Shown here: piece after piece, positions 45,464-58,536 of the stretch
How positions within the stretch are numbered: position 1 is the stretch's first letter
Layout of the letters: each line of letters begins with the position of its first letter
Origin: Choanephora cucurbitarum
Taxonomy: Eukaryota > Mucoromycota > Mucoromycetes > Mucorales > Choanephoraceae
DNA length: 64,000 nucleotides
Assembly (NCBI GenBank): GCA_025331435.1
Contig: JAIWNI010000067.1
Span: 1-64,000 of the forward strand
Reading direction: 5' to 3'
Program-made: the position numbers and the translations under genes
Notes under the pieces: model-generated
The model's input: the letters and a program-made list of their open reading frames with translations, nothing else
What the model was told of the DNA's origin: nothing
Databases searched by the model: none

Positions 45464-46387
45464 ATGAAACTAGCTCTCTCTACCGTCCTTGCACTCAGCC
45501 TTTTTCGACTCTCACTTGCTGAGTCCGATTACTCGGTCATGCGTGTGGTTGTTCGTCCACCCAATGATGAAGAAAGCTATCACGTATGCATTGAGACACC
45601 TGGATGCCATGGTGAATATTGTGTTAGCCTTCGTGCCCCCGGAAGATTGGTCAAGTTGTTTGACGAAGAACGTTGTGAACGAATTTTGCCTTATTATAGT
45701 CGAGAAAACCATGAAGATTTGGCATATCTACATATGCCGAAATTTTCTGGCATAGCTAATTGTCACTTCGTAGAAGATGTTGACAATGGTAGAGCATTTG
45801 ACTGTAATATACCTATTGATACCACTACTACTACTGCCACCGCAGCTACTGATGCTAACACTGCTACCACTGATGCTAACACTGATGCTACCACTGATGC
45901 TACCACTGATGCTACCACTGATGCTACCACTGATGCTACCACTGATGCTACCACTGATGTTACTACTGATGCTACCACTGATGCTACCACTGATGCTACC
46001 ACTGCAACCATTGTTACCGTAACTACTGCCACATCTATCGCCACCGCTGTTGATAGTGATAATGATGCTACTATTACTATTCCTCTTGATACTACTACCA
46101 CTACTACTGTCGAGGCTGCAATCACCACCTCCACCTTCACTACCTCTACCAAGAAGGCTAATACTACTACCAAGAAGGCTAATACTACTACAAAGAAGGC
46201 TACTACTACTACCAAGAAGGCTAATACTACTACAAAGAAGGCTACTACCACGAAAAAGGCTACAAAGACAGCCTCTGCATGTAAAGCTGGATATCTTGGC
46301 AAGAAAAGCGGTAATGGTCCTAAGGGAGCTTGCTGTTCTTCCACAAAAGACTGTAAAAAAGCATGCAGTAACAAAGCATGTACTTAG
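45464..46387 (+). CDS. Secreted Thr-rich repeat protein with Cys-rich tail
   Basis: A single-exon frame of 307 residues. Residues 1-19 are a clear signal peptide (MKLALSTVLALSLFRLSLA). A Cys-containing globular region follows (to about 118), then about ten D-A-T-T repeats, a mixed Thr/Val stretch, and T-T-K-K-A repeats. The last about 35 residues carry seven Cys, including GPKGACCSSTKDCKKAC. Thr-rich repeats are typical heavily O-mannosylated cell-wall or secreted stalks, and the Cys-rich tail resembles short disulphide knots of fungal secreted proteins. No GPI signal is seen. Function is unknown. Confidence 0.8.
   Translation: MKLALSTVLALSLFRLSLAESDYSVMRVVVRPPNDEESYHVCIETPGCHGEYCVSLRAPGRLVKLFDEERCERILPYYSRENHEDLAYLHMPKFSGIANCHFVEDVDNGRAFDCNIPIDTTTTTATAATDANTATTDANTDATTDATTDATTDATTDATTDATTDVTTDATTDATTDATTATIVTVTTATSIATAVDSDNDATITIPLDTTTTTTVEAAITTSTFTTSTKKANTTTKKANTTTKKATTTTKKANTTTKKATTTKKATKTASACKAGYLGKKSGNGPKGACCSSTKDCKKACSNKACT
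45892..46002 (+). repeat. 12-bp coding minisatellite (Asp-Ala-Thr-Thr)
   Basis: Units of GATGCTACCACT repeat about nine times, one with a GTT change that gives Val. A second array of 15- to 18-bp units encoding T-T-K-K-A/N spans about 46147-46262. Both are in frame and prone to length change. Confidence 0.9.
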
Positions 46388-47772
46388 AAGTACATGATTG
46401 AACTCGTAAAAATTAATAAACATGTATCGAACAAAAACATTTTCTCGTTTTATTCTCTTTGTATGCATGATTGATAAATTACATGAAGTCTTGTCATATA
46501 ATTAAGTAAGCTCTCTGCTCCAAATAGACCCTCACTTCGACAGTATTGGGTTTGTGTTTAAATTCAAAGCTACAGTCTAACAGTTGGAGGAAAAAATATA
46601 AGAAGAAGGATCAATCGATTTTCACAAAACACAAATCTGACTTTATTTCATATGATTTGCTAAACTACATATTTAATTTTAAGGTGGTTGTTGATCTTGT
46701 TTCTTCTAAATGGAAGAGAATAGGTTTTGCATTATCCCTCTGAAAATGAGTGTGTGACTGTGTGTATCCGATCAAAATGCTTATTGATGAACCAATACAG
46801 TCTTCTCTTCGGTGTCAGATACTTTGGATGTTTTCATTTGGGGTGTGGCTACTTTATTCTTGCCTTCTACTAGGTGAAATAAATCATAAGATGGACGTTG
46901 TTTACAGTCCTTGGTCTTGTTGAACTAATGTTAATGCAGCCGGCCTAGATTCAAGAACATATCCTAAATGAATACATTCCACTAGGATGCTTCTGATATT
47001 AGCGTTTTCATAATTGTTTACATGCTTATAATCTGCATTTATAAAATTAGCCTGATAGATCAAGCCAACAGAATTATATAGCTAATTTAGACCACCAATG
47101 ATAGCCTGAAAAATGCTACGCTCTTTCGCATTTCAGGGACATGTATCATTACAAGTTTAAGTAATTGTTGATACCATAGGAAGCCTTTACGATTGTCATA
47201 ACAGGTGTTATGCTTGATATCACCATCACAAATTAACTTAGCATGACAGCTTTTATGATTCCTAACCGTTGTTAAAGAAATAGATTGTTGATTTCAAGGT
47301 ACTTTTATGCCTTTTTTTTTTCTCAGAAAAAGAATAGAATCATGGCAGCAAGTGGCACCAAGATATGCTTTGAAGCGAGTAATAACGTCTCTCTATAATA
47401 TTTATTTGACCATTCTCTCTGAAACCTATCCAACGTCAATATCACGCTGGTTTAAATCATTGAGTTTGTCATCCTATAACTCAGTAATATAATTTTCCAA
47501 ATGCTTGCTATTAGGGTATTGCACTCCAAAATAGCTAATGCTGGAATTGCTGTTTTCGAGTGACAACTCTCACTGCGAAGAAAAGAAGGTTAAACAGTTC
47601 AAAAATTTATCTTCCACCAAAGTCGCTTTCTTAAAACTCCGGGACACCCAAAATATCAGCCTTCCTCTTCTAACTCAGAAACTACGTCACAAAAAATATT
47701 CGACCCTGCTCTGTAACTCGAATAGTAGAGAAAATATAGGTCTTTCTTACATTTTCTATTCACATACATAAT
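46388..47772. other. Gene-free stretch upstream of QCR9
   Basis: No supported gene. Short frames at 46546-46743 and 47307-47771 have no recognisable domain. The last 100 bp should be the QCR9 leader. Confidence 0.4.
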
Positions 47773-48042
47773 ATGCCTGCTGCTGCTGCCTCTGGTTTGA
47801 CTCGTACCATCTACAACACCTTCTTCAAGAAGAACTCTGTCTTCGTTGCCACTATCTTCGTTGGTGCTATTGGTTTCGAAATGGGCTTCGACTCTGCCAC
47901 TGACAAGATCTGGGATAACATCAACAAGGGCGTAAGTCTCAACCCTCTTTACCTTCCCCACCTTTTTCTTGTTTTTACTGACTCTTTATCTTTCCCATTT
48001 TAGAAACAATGGAAGGACATTAAGGATAACTACAACCAATAA
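47773..48042 (+). CDS. QCR9: Cytochrome bc1 complex subunit 9
   Basis: Two exons (47773-47931, 48004-48042; intron GTAAGT...TTTTAG, 72 bp) encode 65 residues. The short N-terminus, IYNTFFKKNSVFVATIFVGA and a single transmembrane helix running into GFEMGFDSATDKIWDNINKG, ending KQWKDIKDNYNQ, are those of QCR9/UQCR10, the small subunit beside cytochrome c1 in complex III of the mitochondrial inner membrane. Length fits the family. Strong codon bias. It is convergent with the NUBPL gene 145 bp away. Confidence 0.93.
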
Positions 48043-48186
48043 GTTCATCTCGATATGATGTAGAAATAAAGAATATCCTTTCTCTCTCACAAAATGCACA
48101 GACGTACACACACATGCACACACATACACACAAAGACAACGCTTCTCTCTCTTCTTTTTTTTTTTAGTTCCTTCTTTATCCCATTT

Positions 48187-49336
48187 TTATTCTTTTTTGA
48201 ATTCATCAAGACGATCAAGCATACGTTGAGTGATGGAGCGATAATGTGCAGCATAGGCACTATCAGGCTTAGAAACAACAATGGGTTTACCAGAATCTGA
48301 CAGTGTACAAATATCAGCATGCAAAGGTACTTCACCTAAAAGGGGTACTTGATAGTCTCTAGCCATACGAGCAGCACCATCGTGGCCGAAAATGTGAGAT
48401 TCATGTTCACAATTGGGACAAATGAATAAGGACATATTCTGCACCATACCAAGAATCTAGTAGCCAATGGATATTGTTTTTTTTAAGAAAGAAGGAAGAG
48501 GAGCATATACACTTTTAAACTTACAGGCACATTCACTTTCTTGAACATGTTTGTTCCTTTCACAGCGTCAATAAGAGCAATATCTTGAGGTGTAGAGATG
48601 ATAACAGCGCCTTCATATCATTGTGAGTAAACATGGTCCATTTCTATTAGTGTAGCTTACCATCTACCACTACTTGCTGACTGATCGTTAACTGAACATC
48701 ACCTGTACCTGGTGGCATATCAATAACTAACAAATCCAATGGACTCCATTCCACTTGATGTAATAACTGCTGAAGTGCTTTCATGACCATCAGACCTCTC
48801 CAAACCACAGGAGCATCTTGGTCTACCAAGAAACCCATTGACATACACTGTACGCCATAGTTGGTCAATGGAATCAAGCGATCTCCCTTTTCTGTCAATT
48901 CAGGTTCACCTTTTAAATTCATTAACTTGGGTATAGAAGGACCAAAGATATCGGCGTCTAAAATGCCTACTTTCTTCTTCATACCAGCAGCAGCTAAAGC
49001 AATATTGACTATTTTTTTTTTTGAAAGTTATTTTTTCTTTCGCTTTTGTTTTTTCGTTGTTATCTTTTTTTACCTGCTGTAGTTGATTTACCAACACCAC
49101 CTTTACCTGATGACACAACTACGACATTCTTAACATTACGAATAGGCATCTTTTTTGGTAATCCACGTTGAGCCCGAGGTATAGTGGGTGCTGGTGTGTG
49201 TCGAGGTAATCCCTAAATAAGCAAAAGATTTTTTGAGCTTTCTTTTTAGATAATTTGGCTTTATTTAACTTACCAAAGGGTTTTCATGAAATACAGTTCT
49301 ACATAGAGAAAAGCTTCGTTTGGCTATTGATAACAT
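48187..49336 (-). CDS. IND1: Mitochondrial Fe-S assembly P-loop ATPase NUBPL/IND1
   Basis: Five exons (49336-49274, 49212-49074, 49008-48661, 48610-48525, 48456-48187) sum to 906 bp, 301 residues, in phase. The N-terminus ([20 protein letters not shown]) looks like a mitochondrial presequence. The Mrp/NBP35 core is clear: deviant Walker [12 protein letters not shown], switch [25 protein letters not shown], and the C-P-N-C pair ([20 protein letters not shown]) that binds an Fe-S cluster. IND1/NUBPL delivers Fe-S clusters to respiratory complex I, which Mucorales possess. It differs from cytosolic CFD1/NBP35 by its presequence and length. The acceptor at 48611-48614 reads GAAG. Confidence 0.93.
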
Positions 49337-49709
49337 ATTTGACAAGGTAGTATGAGAGAGAGAGAGAAAAAAATGAAAAAAGTAAAGCTTATTTGAAGTT
49401 CCTACTGTCAAAGTTCCGACTTTTTTTTTGTGGTGTATTTTGACATGTTGATGATCACTCTAATCCAGAACTTCTTTCTCTCTCTTTGGGAAGTGTGGAT
49501 AAAAATAAGCAGTCATTGAAGAGAGAAATAAACTATAGTAAGAATCAGTCAGTGGGTGATATGTGTTAAGATTTACGATCTCTGGGTTTAGTTATTGTGA
49601 ACTTTGCTGGATTGACCATTCATAAAATATGTAAAATGTGTCTTGCTTTACTAAGAATGCTTCTCTCATTTCTTTCTCTTTCTTTATTTCTTTTTGTAAT
49701 CTAGTGGTT
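49337..49709. promoter_or_regulatory. Divergent region between IND1 and the EXS gene
   Basis: 373 bp with T-rich and GA-rich tracts (49350-49370, 49668-49700). It must carry both promoters; no specific site is identified. Confidence 0.4.
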
Positions 49710-50808
49710 ATGATACTATTGATCTATCATCCGTTGATTTTGATCCTCATTGGTATCTGGGGCTACACAATCTCATTATTTTTTCTCGATTGGCAAGGCA
49801 TTCATGTCAACTCACTTGTCTACACACACCCAAGCAATCAACTGAATCAACTAGTACCCTTTTTTGTTCTTTCAGTCACATTAACATGGTTCATTTTGGT
49901 ACATCTCATTCTACTAGAGAACACATTGCTGGTTCAATACGCTATACTATCAGACTATTTCAGTCCTGTTGTCTTTTGCTACAGTGTCTGTGTCTGTATT
50001 GTTTTGTGGGGTCCTTGTGCCAAAGAAGCAAACCGCTTCTTACGTTGTCTTTATCGACTCTTTGTTCCCTTGAGCTATACAAGAGTCTATTTTTCTGACA
50101 TATTAGTGGCGGACGTGCTGATCAGTTTCTCAAGTGTGTTGACATTGTTGTTTAATCAAATCATTTCTCAGATCAAATCTGTATCTCTTCATGCATCTAT
50201 ACCACCTATCATTACAAGGTATAAGAGATAATAGAGCCACACGCAAAGTATGTGTATCACTGATGCTTTCAGCAGCTTGCCTTATCTGATTCGACTGAAA
50301 CAGTGCTGTAATGACTACTTTAGAGGAGCACCAAGAAACAAACGACATCTTTTCAATGCACTCAAATACACCTCTTCTATTCCAGTGATTTTTCTAGCTC
50401 AATTCAGGTATCATCCGATTATTGGGTATCTATGGTAAAGAAATGGAACACATAGTTCCTTCCAAAGGAGCTGATCAAAAAACTGTTCTTTCTATTAGGC
50501 TTATGTTGGCTGTATCAACTCATGTATTTGCCTTTGGATGGGATCTTGTAATGGATTGGGGTTTGATTCAGTATAACTGTGGATCTATTCGATGGAGAAA
50601 AGATGGTTGGTTTTCAGACATGCGTTGGTATTTGGCAGCTAGTGTAATCAATTTAAACATACGTATGATCAAGATTATGGCGTCTGTTTACTCTGGTCAC
50701 GCATTCTATATTGATTTATTCGAGATTATACGTCGATGGATATGGGTTATTTTTCGGCTTGAATATGAACATGTTAAGTCATCTTTTTCCAAGTCAAGTC
50801 AAACTTAA
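49710..50808 (+). CDS. ERD1: EXS-domain membrane protein, ERD1-like
   Basis: Three exons (49710-50218, 50273-50407, 50499-50808) sum to 954 bp, 317 residues. Several hydrophobic segments start at the N-terminus (MILLIYHPLILILIGIWGYT). The C-terminal half carries EXS-family features: SSLPYLIRLKQC, FAFGWDLVMDWGLIQ and RWYLAASVINLNIRMIKIM. ERD1 proteins act in the Golgi, where they are needed to retain ER-resident and glycosyltransferase proteins and to recycle phosphate. The length is near that of ERD1 and much shorter than SPX-EXS proteins such as SYG1. An in-frame ATG further upstream (49636) is blocked by TAG, so 49710 is chosen. Confidence 0.8.
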
Positions 50809-50867
50809 GTATATATAGAGTTTTTTTATGTAAAATAAAAGAAAAAGGAAGGATTGTTGTGACAGAA

Positions 50868-53800
50868 TTAAGCATTAACCCATTCAGCAACATAAGAGAA
50901 GTTGGTGAATTCTTGTTGCTCAATACGATTCAAATTAGAATCCATGGGTGTTAATGCAGGAACTTCGTTGGTGAATTCTTCATCAAAGTTAGAAGTGTCC
51001 AAACGACCAGAAATAGTAGGGTAGAAGGGAGGAGGTACACGCTTGGCCAACATGTCTTCCCAGTTGACACCACGGAAGAAGGGGTGTGCCTTGATAGGCA
51101 CAGCATCATCAGGTCCAGCACCCAATCGTTGTGTAGGTTCACGCTGTAAGAGTTGTTGACAGATGGAGATAGAATCACTTGACATGTTGATAGGATAAAG
51201 GATATCATCTTCCAAGATGGCGTCAAAGATTTCATCTTCATCTTCCCCACGGAAGGGAGATTGGCCAAGCAACATTTCATAGATCAACACACCATAGGCC
51301 CACCAATCTACACCACGGCCATAGTTTTGTTCACGCAAGATTTCAGGTGCCATAAATTCAGGTGTACCACAGAATGTACCTGTTGTCTTACCGTAACCCA
51401 TGTTTTCTTTACACAGACCATAATCAGCCATCTTGATGTGACCATCAAGGCCCAACATGATGTTATCTAGCTTCAAGTCACGGTAAATGATGTTTTGGCT
51501 ATGGAAGTATTCAAGTGCTAACAAGACTTCACAGGCATAGAATTTGGCTCTTCTCTCAGAGAATTGGCCACGCTGAATGTGCCACATCAAGTCTCCACCA
51601 TTGACGTACTCCATCACAAAGTAAACACGAGTCTCTGTTTGGAATGTACTGTGCAAGTTGATCAAGAAAGGATGACGTTCACGATTAGCTGCTTGGAAGA
51701 CTCGCTTTTCAGAACGAACACTATACAAGAAACATGTGAGAATTATATCAAACTACCTTGTGTTTGTCTATACCTTTCAATTTCATCATTGTCAATAATA
51801 AATCGCTTTTTCAAAATCTTGATAGCATATAGCTTCTTATCGTATTTCTCTTCAGCCAACATGACTTTACCAAAGTTACCTTTACCAAGCACAGCCAAGA
51901 AACTGAAACTATCCAAAGCAACTTTAGATCGTTGAACAGCACCTGGTTGTTGAGGTGGTTGTTGTTGTTGCATTGGTGGTTGCACTGGCGGTTGCATTTG
52001 TGGAGACATAGCACCGCCATAAGGTTGTTGAGGATAGCCAGGATTATATTGAGGTCTGGCTATCATTTGAGGATGTTGTGGTTGTGGTTGATATGGGTTA
52101 TAAGGCTGTTGAGGTCTAATCTGTTGAGGTGGATACATTTGTTGCTGTTGTTGTTGTTGGTATCTTGGATCTACGTTGGCAGGATTGTAACCGTAAGGAG
52201 GTTGATGAGTAGGTAAACTAGGTGGACGTTGCTGTTGTTGTTGTGGATACATTCGGTTAGGTTGAGGCATACTCATAGTGGCTTGGTTAGGGGAATAATA
52301 AGGTTGAGTGGATGGTGGTTGAATAGGGTTATTATACATGGTAGGCGGTGTTTGAGGTACAGCAACAGGACTCTTGGGAGGTAATAAGCTAGTTGAAGAG
52401 AGCTGCAAACTCAACTGTTCCTCTTCATCATCTCTTTCATTATCCTCTTCGTCATGAACAACAGGAGCAACAGTGATTTCTTCAGGTTGAGGAGGAAGAG
52501 GTGCTTCTTGTGATGAAGGTGTGGATGGCTCTTGCTTTGAAGTGCGACTGCTCTTTGTATCGTTTGTCTTTCGTTTGGCAGCAGCCTTGATTTCGGCCAA
52601 CATCTGGTTAGCCATTTCCATACTCAGGCCACAGAAATCAGGTACATAGCCTTCACATTTTGTATGTGCTGTGATATCACATTCTGAGCATCGTTTAGAC
52701 CCACGTGAGCCCAAGGGAAGCATATAACCACAATGGCAACACCAATTGGCACCAATGTTAGTGATGGGTTCGAAACGATGAGGAATGTTATGGTTCAACT
52801 TGTCTTCATCAGAATCATTATCCGTAGAATTCTTGGGACATTTGGTGACGACCTTGCTAGAACACTTCTTGTGACAAGTGTATTCACAGTCCTCACACTG
52901 ATACCCACTGTTGACAAAGAATTCTTGACAGAGAGCACACTTCATGACATTGTAGAATCTGTTTTCAACAAAACCATGACCGTTGACTTCAATGACTTCT
53001 TCACGACGTTGTCGCACAGCACCTGCACGACCCAACTTGTCCATAGGACGACGATTGCCTTCGGCACGAACAAAGTTCAATCGAAGCGCTAATTTACCGA
53101 CCGGCTCCACGTCGAACCAAGCCTCAATACCTGCCTCATTCTGATTGACCTGGACAGGTGGAATGGTTTGAATGGCTGTGCTACTGTCTTCTCGCTTCTC
53201 CAGTTGACCATCATGATGTAGCTTTTGTGCGTCTTCAGCCAACATCCATTGTGATGGGGGCATCATTTTTCGCTTACGAAGACCTTCAGTGATATCTGTG
53301 ATCTTGAGCCAAAAGAAACCAATAGGTAGTGATCTTTCGGGTGATTGGTCGTAAATGCCGATTTCAATTTCAGAGGCCTTGTTCACATGTGTTTCACATA
53401 ACTCACTCCACTTGTCGTTTCGTGCAGGTCTTGAGCGAAAGACGACCTGGTTATCGATCTTGACCATGACGACTGTGGCTGGTGAACGGATCATACGGGT
53501 GGGTGCATGGGCTAGTTCCATTGCCTCCAGGATTTCTAACTGAAGCTTACCAGTAACAGGTCGACGAAAACCAGGAGGTAAACGAGCAGAAGGAGGTGTT
53601 TCCAATTCTATTTAAAAGTAAGACGATGATTGAGGATTTTTAAAAACCAAAAGATAGTAGCAGTAAAGAAAAATTTACCATAATCTTCTTCATCACCACC
53701 TTCACCAATATATAGACTCTTGTATTTTCTTAGGGCAGAATTCAGCAATGTCAATTTTTCTTGACTCTCTGACATTTTATCCTGGACTTCGGAGCGACTC

Positions 53801-54528
53801 TTGCGATCTGTTGAAGCAGTACGTTCTAATACGTCCACCATGCCTCTAATACCTTTCAGTACGGTCTTTTCAACATCAAGCTTATATTCAAGTTCATGTA
53901 ATTTAAGTGAAACCTTGGGTTTGTTGTATGGAGTTTCAGACATCAATAAATCTAATCATGATGTGAGTAAGAGGAAATAAAAAAAAAAGATTTTTCAAGA
54001 TTGTTATCATCTTACCCAAGTTAGAATATTTAGTCTTGTTGTTTGTTTTTTGTGCCTTAGCAATGACAGTAGGTGGCTCGGCACTACTGGCTGTGATAGA
54101 GCTTGTTCGAGGAGGGTGTTCTGACCTTACTTGTAATAGCTGGTGTTGTTGATTTGGGCTTGTTTCAGAGTCATTTCCTTTAGTTCGAAGTCGTTGAAGT
54201 TCTTCGGTGAAATAGTCAATGTACTTTTGATATTCTTTGATCTGAGTCTCACAGTCTGATATGACATTTCGATCCTTTAATAAAGGTCTCATCTGAATGA
54301 ACTTGTCTCGCATAGTTCTACTATGCTCAATTTTGGCTTCTAATTCTGCAATCTAAAATACATATGGAGTTTAATATAAAAATAAAATCTTGGCACATGC
54401 ATATCGCATTTATATGGTATTTTTACCGTCATTTTCTTATTAAAAAAGGATTCTTGAAAGTATCTTAAGTGAAAATTGGCTATGAGAAGTTTTGCCCTAA
54501 AGACAAATCCATCGTTAGAGCTTTTTTT
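50868..54528 (-). CDS. PKC1: Protein kinase C (PKC1 type), 5' exon unresolved
   Basis: Minus-strand exons 54528-54427, 54352-54016, 53951-53679, 53607-51774 and 51720-50868 join in phase (1132 residues plus an unfound first exon with the start). In order: HR1 repeats (within about 1-225; Rho-binding coiled coils), a C2-like domain (about 255-420), two C1 fingers (H-GFVENRF...C-ALC and H-RFEPITN...C-CHC; about 449-565), a Gln/Pro-rich linker (about 590-795), and an AGC kinase ([47 protein letters not shown]). The C-tail has turn motif LTPMD and hydrophobic motif FTNFSYV. DFG reads DYG, as in fungal Pkc1. It heads the cell-wall integrity MAPK pathway downstream of Rho1. Confidence 0.93.
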
Positions 54529-57500
54529 CTGTAACAAAAAACTCGGTATTTTCTTTTTTTTTTTACCTCCTGTCTTTTTTATTTTTTTCTTAGATGAACT
54601 AGATGAGCTCTAACAATATCTAACTTTTTTTCTCTCTCTTTTTTGTTTAAAATACAAAAGAAAAAAAGAGTGCTATTTTTTTTTACAGGTAAAGAAAAAA
54701 CAAGAAGAAGAGAAAGAGATAAAAAAAGAGGAGAGAGGGAAAAGTAAAGAAACGTGTATAAAACTTTAAAAAATATACACAGTCGCTTTACTGCCATTTG
54801 AACACTGGAAAAAGGTGGGTCGGACTTTTGAAGCTAAATTTGCAGCACATTTATGAATCGAGCCTAGCTTAGCCAATCAAGGCTTAGCAAGACCAAGACA
54901 TAATGTAAGGTAAGTCCGAAATCGAACACATATGATACTTTCTTTAACTAGAAAGATCATTGAGAATTATACAGCATCTACGTCTTTTCAGTAAGATACT
55001 GTCTACGAAAAGTAATTTCGAAGTCACAGAAGAAAAGGACCATTTTAAGGACATATATTCCAAATCAATCAGGAACAGTAATATGATTGGGTAACTAATG
55101 CTTGACAACGTTTGGCTTCTAGAAAGAAAGAAACTTTCTCGACAGAAAAGTGAGGGAACACTGCATTCACTCTTGCTATTCGTAACAGTAAAATCTGTTT
55201 TGTAATTATGTGTTGAAATGTGTTGCTACTTAGCCTCTTTTCGTTGTATAAATATTTCTCTGCTTTCCCTTAATTCTGGAACCAGATCGCACGAAGAAGA
55301 GTTCTTGATCTGTATTGGGCAATAAGTGAGATAATTCTAGCAAGAAAAAAGCAAAGACTGTACACTTGACAAACAGAGACTGCAGCCTTAGGGATGCTCC
55401 ACGATTCAGACATACTTATAAATATGTGTTATATTTTGAATTCTGTATAGCTAAACTTATCTATTTCAACAACTATGTCACTGCATATGTTCACAATGAT
55501 AGCTATCGAACTGCAAAAATTCATTATCAGCGTCTAAAATAAAGCTCCTGAGGACGACAAGAAGGCTCTTCATCAGAGAGGAAATTGCCTTTGATGTTTT
55601 CATGGTTGTGCAACGATTTTAATAGAAACACTTGCTTTCTCAAGTTGATTGAAGTATTTCATAGAAAAAAACAAACACAACGATTTTGTCAATGTTGCTG
55701 ACAGTGGATTTTGTATTTGGTGAGTATTGGCCGTCTAATTATACAATAACTAAAGCAAACCTTGCACTGTCAAAAATAGGCTTTATCTTTAAACGATTAA
55801 GGCAGTAAAGATCAAGTGGATTGCTTTTTTGGTCCAGTTTGCTAATCATCTGCTATGAGCTGTCCTCAATTAGTAACGGATGCTTATTTTTTTTCGTCAC
55901 TATCTTCGGTTCAAAGCAACTCATGCTTACTGCTTTCTGAAACTAAAGAAGTCTCATTGAGAAAGACATATATTTAGGGTATTTTATGACATTTTGGTAA
56001 GCTCATTCACCTACAATGGACTATTTGTTCATAGTCGACTTGAAGAAAGACAAACAAAGAGTTACAGATTTGATAGACTAGTGTATTTTATTCAAATAGA
56101 GCTTACCTAATTTCCTTACCATGTTTCCCAAATAATCTACAACGGCTTCAAGCCCTAAGCTACTAAATGTGTAAGCTGACATAGCTTGATCTGTATATCG
56201 ATGCAATTATTATCCATGGAACGGCTTCTATGCTAAACTCTTTAGAGTTTAGTGCGATTAATTGAGATATTTGAACAACGGCTATTGATATCTCCATTTG
56301 TGCATAAAATGCGAGTGAAGTTAAAAGCAAACTTAAGTCATCTTTACATGAAGAGCAGCCTACAGTCAAAAATGATCAAGAGAAATACTTAGATTAAGCC
56401 AAGTTATTAACTTTCTGAATAACAGCACCTTATGAAAACAAGCTCAGAAGAGACGCTTTAGCTGATATTATAGGGAATATTTGTATCTTTAGTCAGCTTT
56501 ATATCGCTTAATCTCTTTTGCAGCATGAGAGCTGGTTTTTTAGCAAGTCATAAACCTGTTGTTCGTATAAAAGCAGTCTTCTAGAAGGTTGAAATCCAAC
56601 TTGGTACGGTAATCCATACAAGAGGGACCAAAACTTACTTGTTTTACGTGTTCAAAAAATTCATGCGACTTTTTATGACGAAGATGAGCGACTCAGTTTG
56701 ACCAGGTTGATAATTTGTTTTCTTGCGTACCTCTTTAGCTTTGTCATTGCTATTTTTTCTTGTAAATAAAGCACAAACTAGCCCTGTAGTTTTTATCAGT
56801 AATTTATTGTTTAGGTTAGCAAGCGTATTGATGAGTATACCGAATATTACTCTCGCATCAAGTGAAATACAACAGGTATTGACAGCCATTTCATTATTCA
56901 ATTAAGCTATTGTAACTATTCGAATGAACCGACATGTAGTCAGAATGTGTATTAATTCTTTTTCGCTCTTCATCGACTGTTAGCTTCTTTCCTTTCTTTT
57001 GACTGATAAACATAAAAGTATTCAATTGCATAAAAAGAAATAGATGATCGCTTAACTAAGTTGTTGCAATAGGTATATAAGTCTCAAGTGGCTTACAAAA
57101 GACCCACTAGAAGCAATGGATATTTTTTCTAAAGTACTCTTCAGTTTTGTAACAAAACTAGTACCTCCACTAAAGTCTAATTAGTTTCATTGTTTTTTAA
57201 TTATTGGATTGAAACGATAGAAGCCAACACAAAGCAGAAAATATAAAAGACCTTTTGTGGTACTTATCTTCAAGATTTACTGCATTGTCAATATCCAAGA
57301 CGATTACAGACAATTGCTTTTTCTCATTAATCAAAGATTTTGGAGAGATGAAAATTTACTTTACTTGTCCCCAGTGAGAATGAACATAACTGCTCGGTTT
57401 TAAGAACATGTGATTCATCTTTGGAGTATACTAACAATAGTGCAAATCAATTTGTGCGCTATTATTATAGACAGGAATACCGATGCTTGTTAAATTCGTA

Positions 57501-58536
57501 CGAAGAGGCCAATGGGCAACTTGAGCATTCTTCGCCCTTCATCTTTACCAGCCATTGTTGATCAATTGATACTAAACTGAGCTCATGTTTAAACATTGAT
57601 TGTACAACCAATTGATTTCTTATTGTTATGAATGCATAGTCATTGGCCATGCTCTCTTGAGAAAGTGCACTTATGATTGTTGCAGAACGCCATCGCTACA
57701 GCTCTATATGTTTAATAATAGCCTAAAGTTATAGCTTTTTAACTTTCACTCTCTGCTTGTATACAAACCAGTCTATACCGAGTAAATAGCAAGTGACTGA
57801 AAGAAATGAATGAAAGCAAATCTGCTCATTATTTGACGATTGGAAAGACTGAAAATCAAGCGTGTTGAGTCATCAGAAAAAGTTTGCTAGTTACCCAAAT
57901 AACATATAAAGGTGAGCTTCTTGTCAGATATGTTTAATTGCTATTGCTTTATTACCCCTTTTAAAAGCAGAAGAGTTTGGATCGTTCGTCAGAGAAAGCT
58001 GAACGCCATGAGTTACGGTGACTTTCCAGCACACAAAAATAACAATTTCCTTGTACACTAAGCTGAATAGTATTATTTGTATCGATTGAATGCTTTTAAT
58101 TACTTTGCTTTTCTTTTTGCTCATTTTATTTGCATAAATTTGTCCCGTCCTCTTTGACTCCTTGTCCTATGAATGACAGATTAACTTGCAAAGAGGCATC
58201 AACCCAGCTTATTTCTTTGTCAAAAGGTAAACTGCAATTATTAAGTAAAAGGTAAGTATTTGATTAGACTAAATTACAAGAACTCATGTATTGAACATGA
58301 TACTCCTTTTATATAGTTTGCATAGATAGATTCACTACCATAGTCCATCAAACAGCTTTTTTTCCTTCTTGCGTATCTCATTTAAAAGCTTGTTGCGAAT
58401 TTACTTGCATCTCAAATTAACTTGTTTCATAACAAAATTTGACAAATTTTGAAGAGAAAGATTAATGAGTATGTAACAAGCACTCCTTGCCTTTATTATT
58501 TCATCTTTTTCCTTAGGAAAATGCAAGTAATAAGCA
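54529..58536. other. 4-kb gene-poor region upstream of PKC1
   Basis: The first 300 bp (54540-54830) are homopolymer-rich and likely contain the PKC1 first exon and leader; an ATG at 54797 (-) is a candidate but I could not connect it in phase. From 54850 to 58536 I find no gene, RNA, transposon end or long repeat. Confidence 0.45.

Noticed and set aside
45728..46468. Long minus-strand open frames of Ser/Gly/Val-rich sequence
   Set aside because: They are shadows of the Thr-rich repeats on the plus strand, where a signal peptide and Cys-rich tail mark the real gene.
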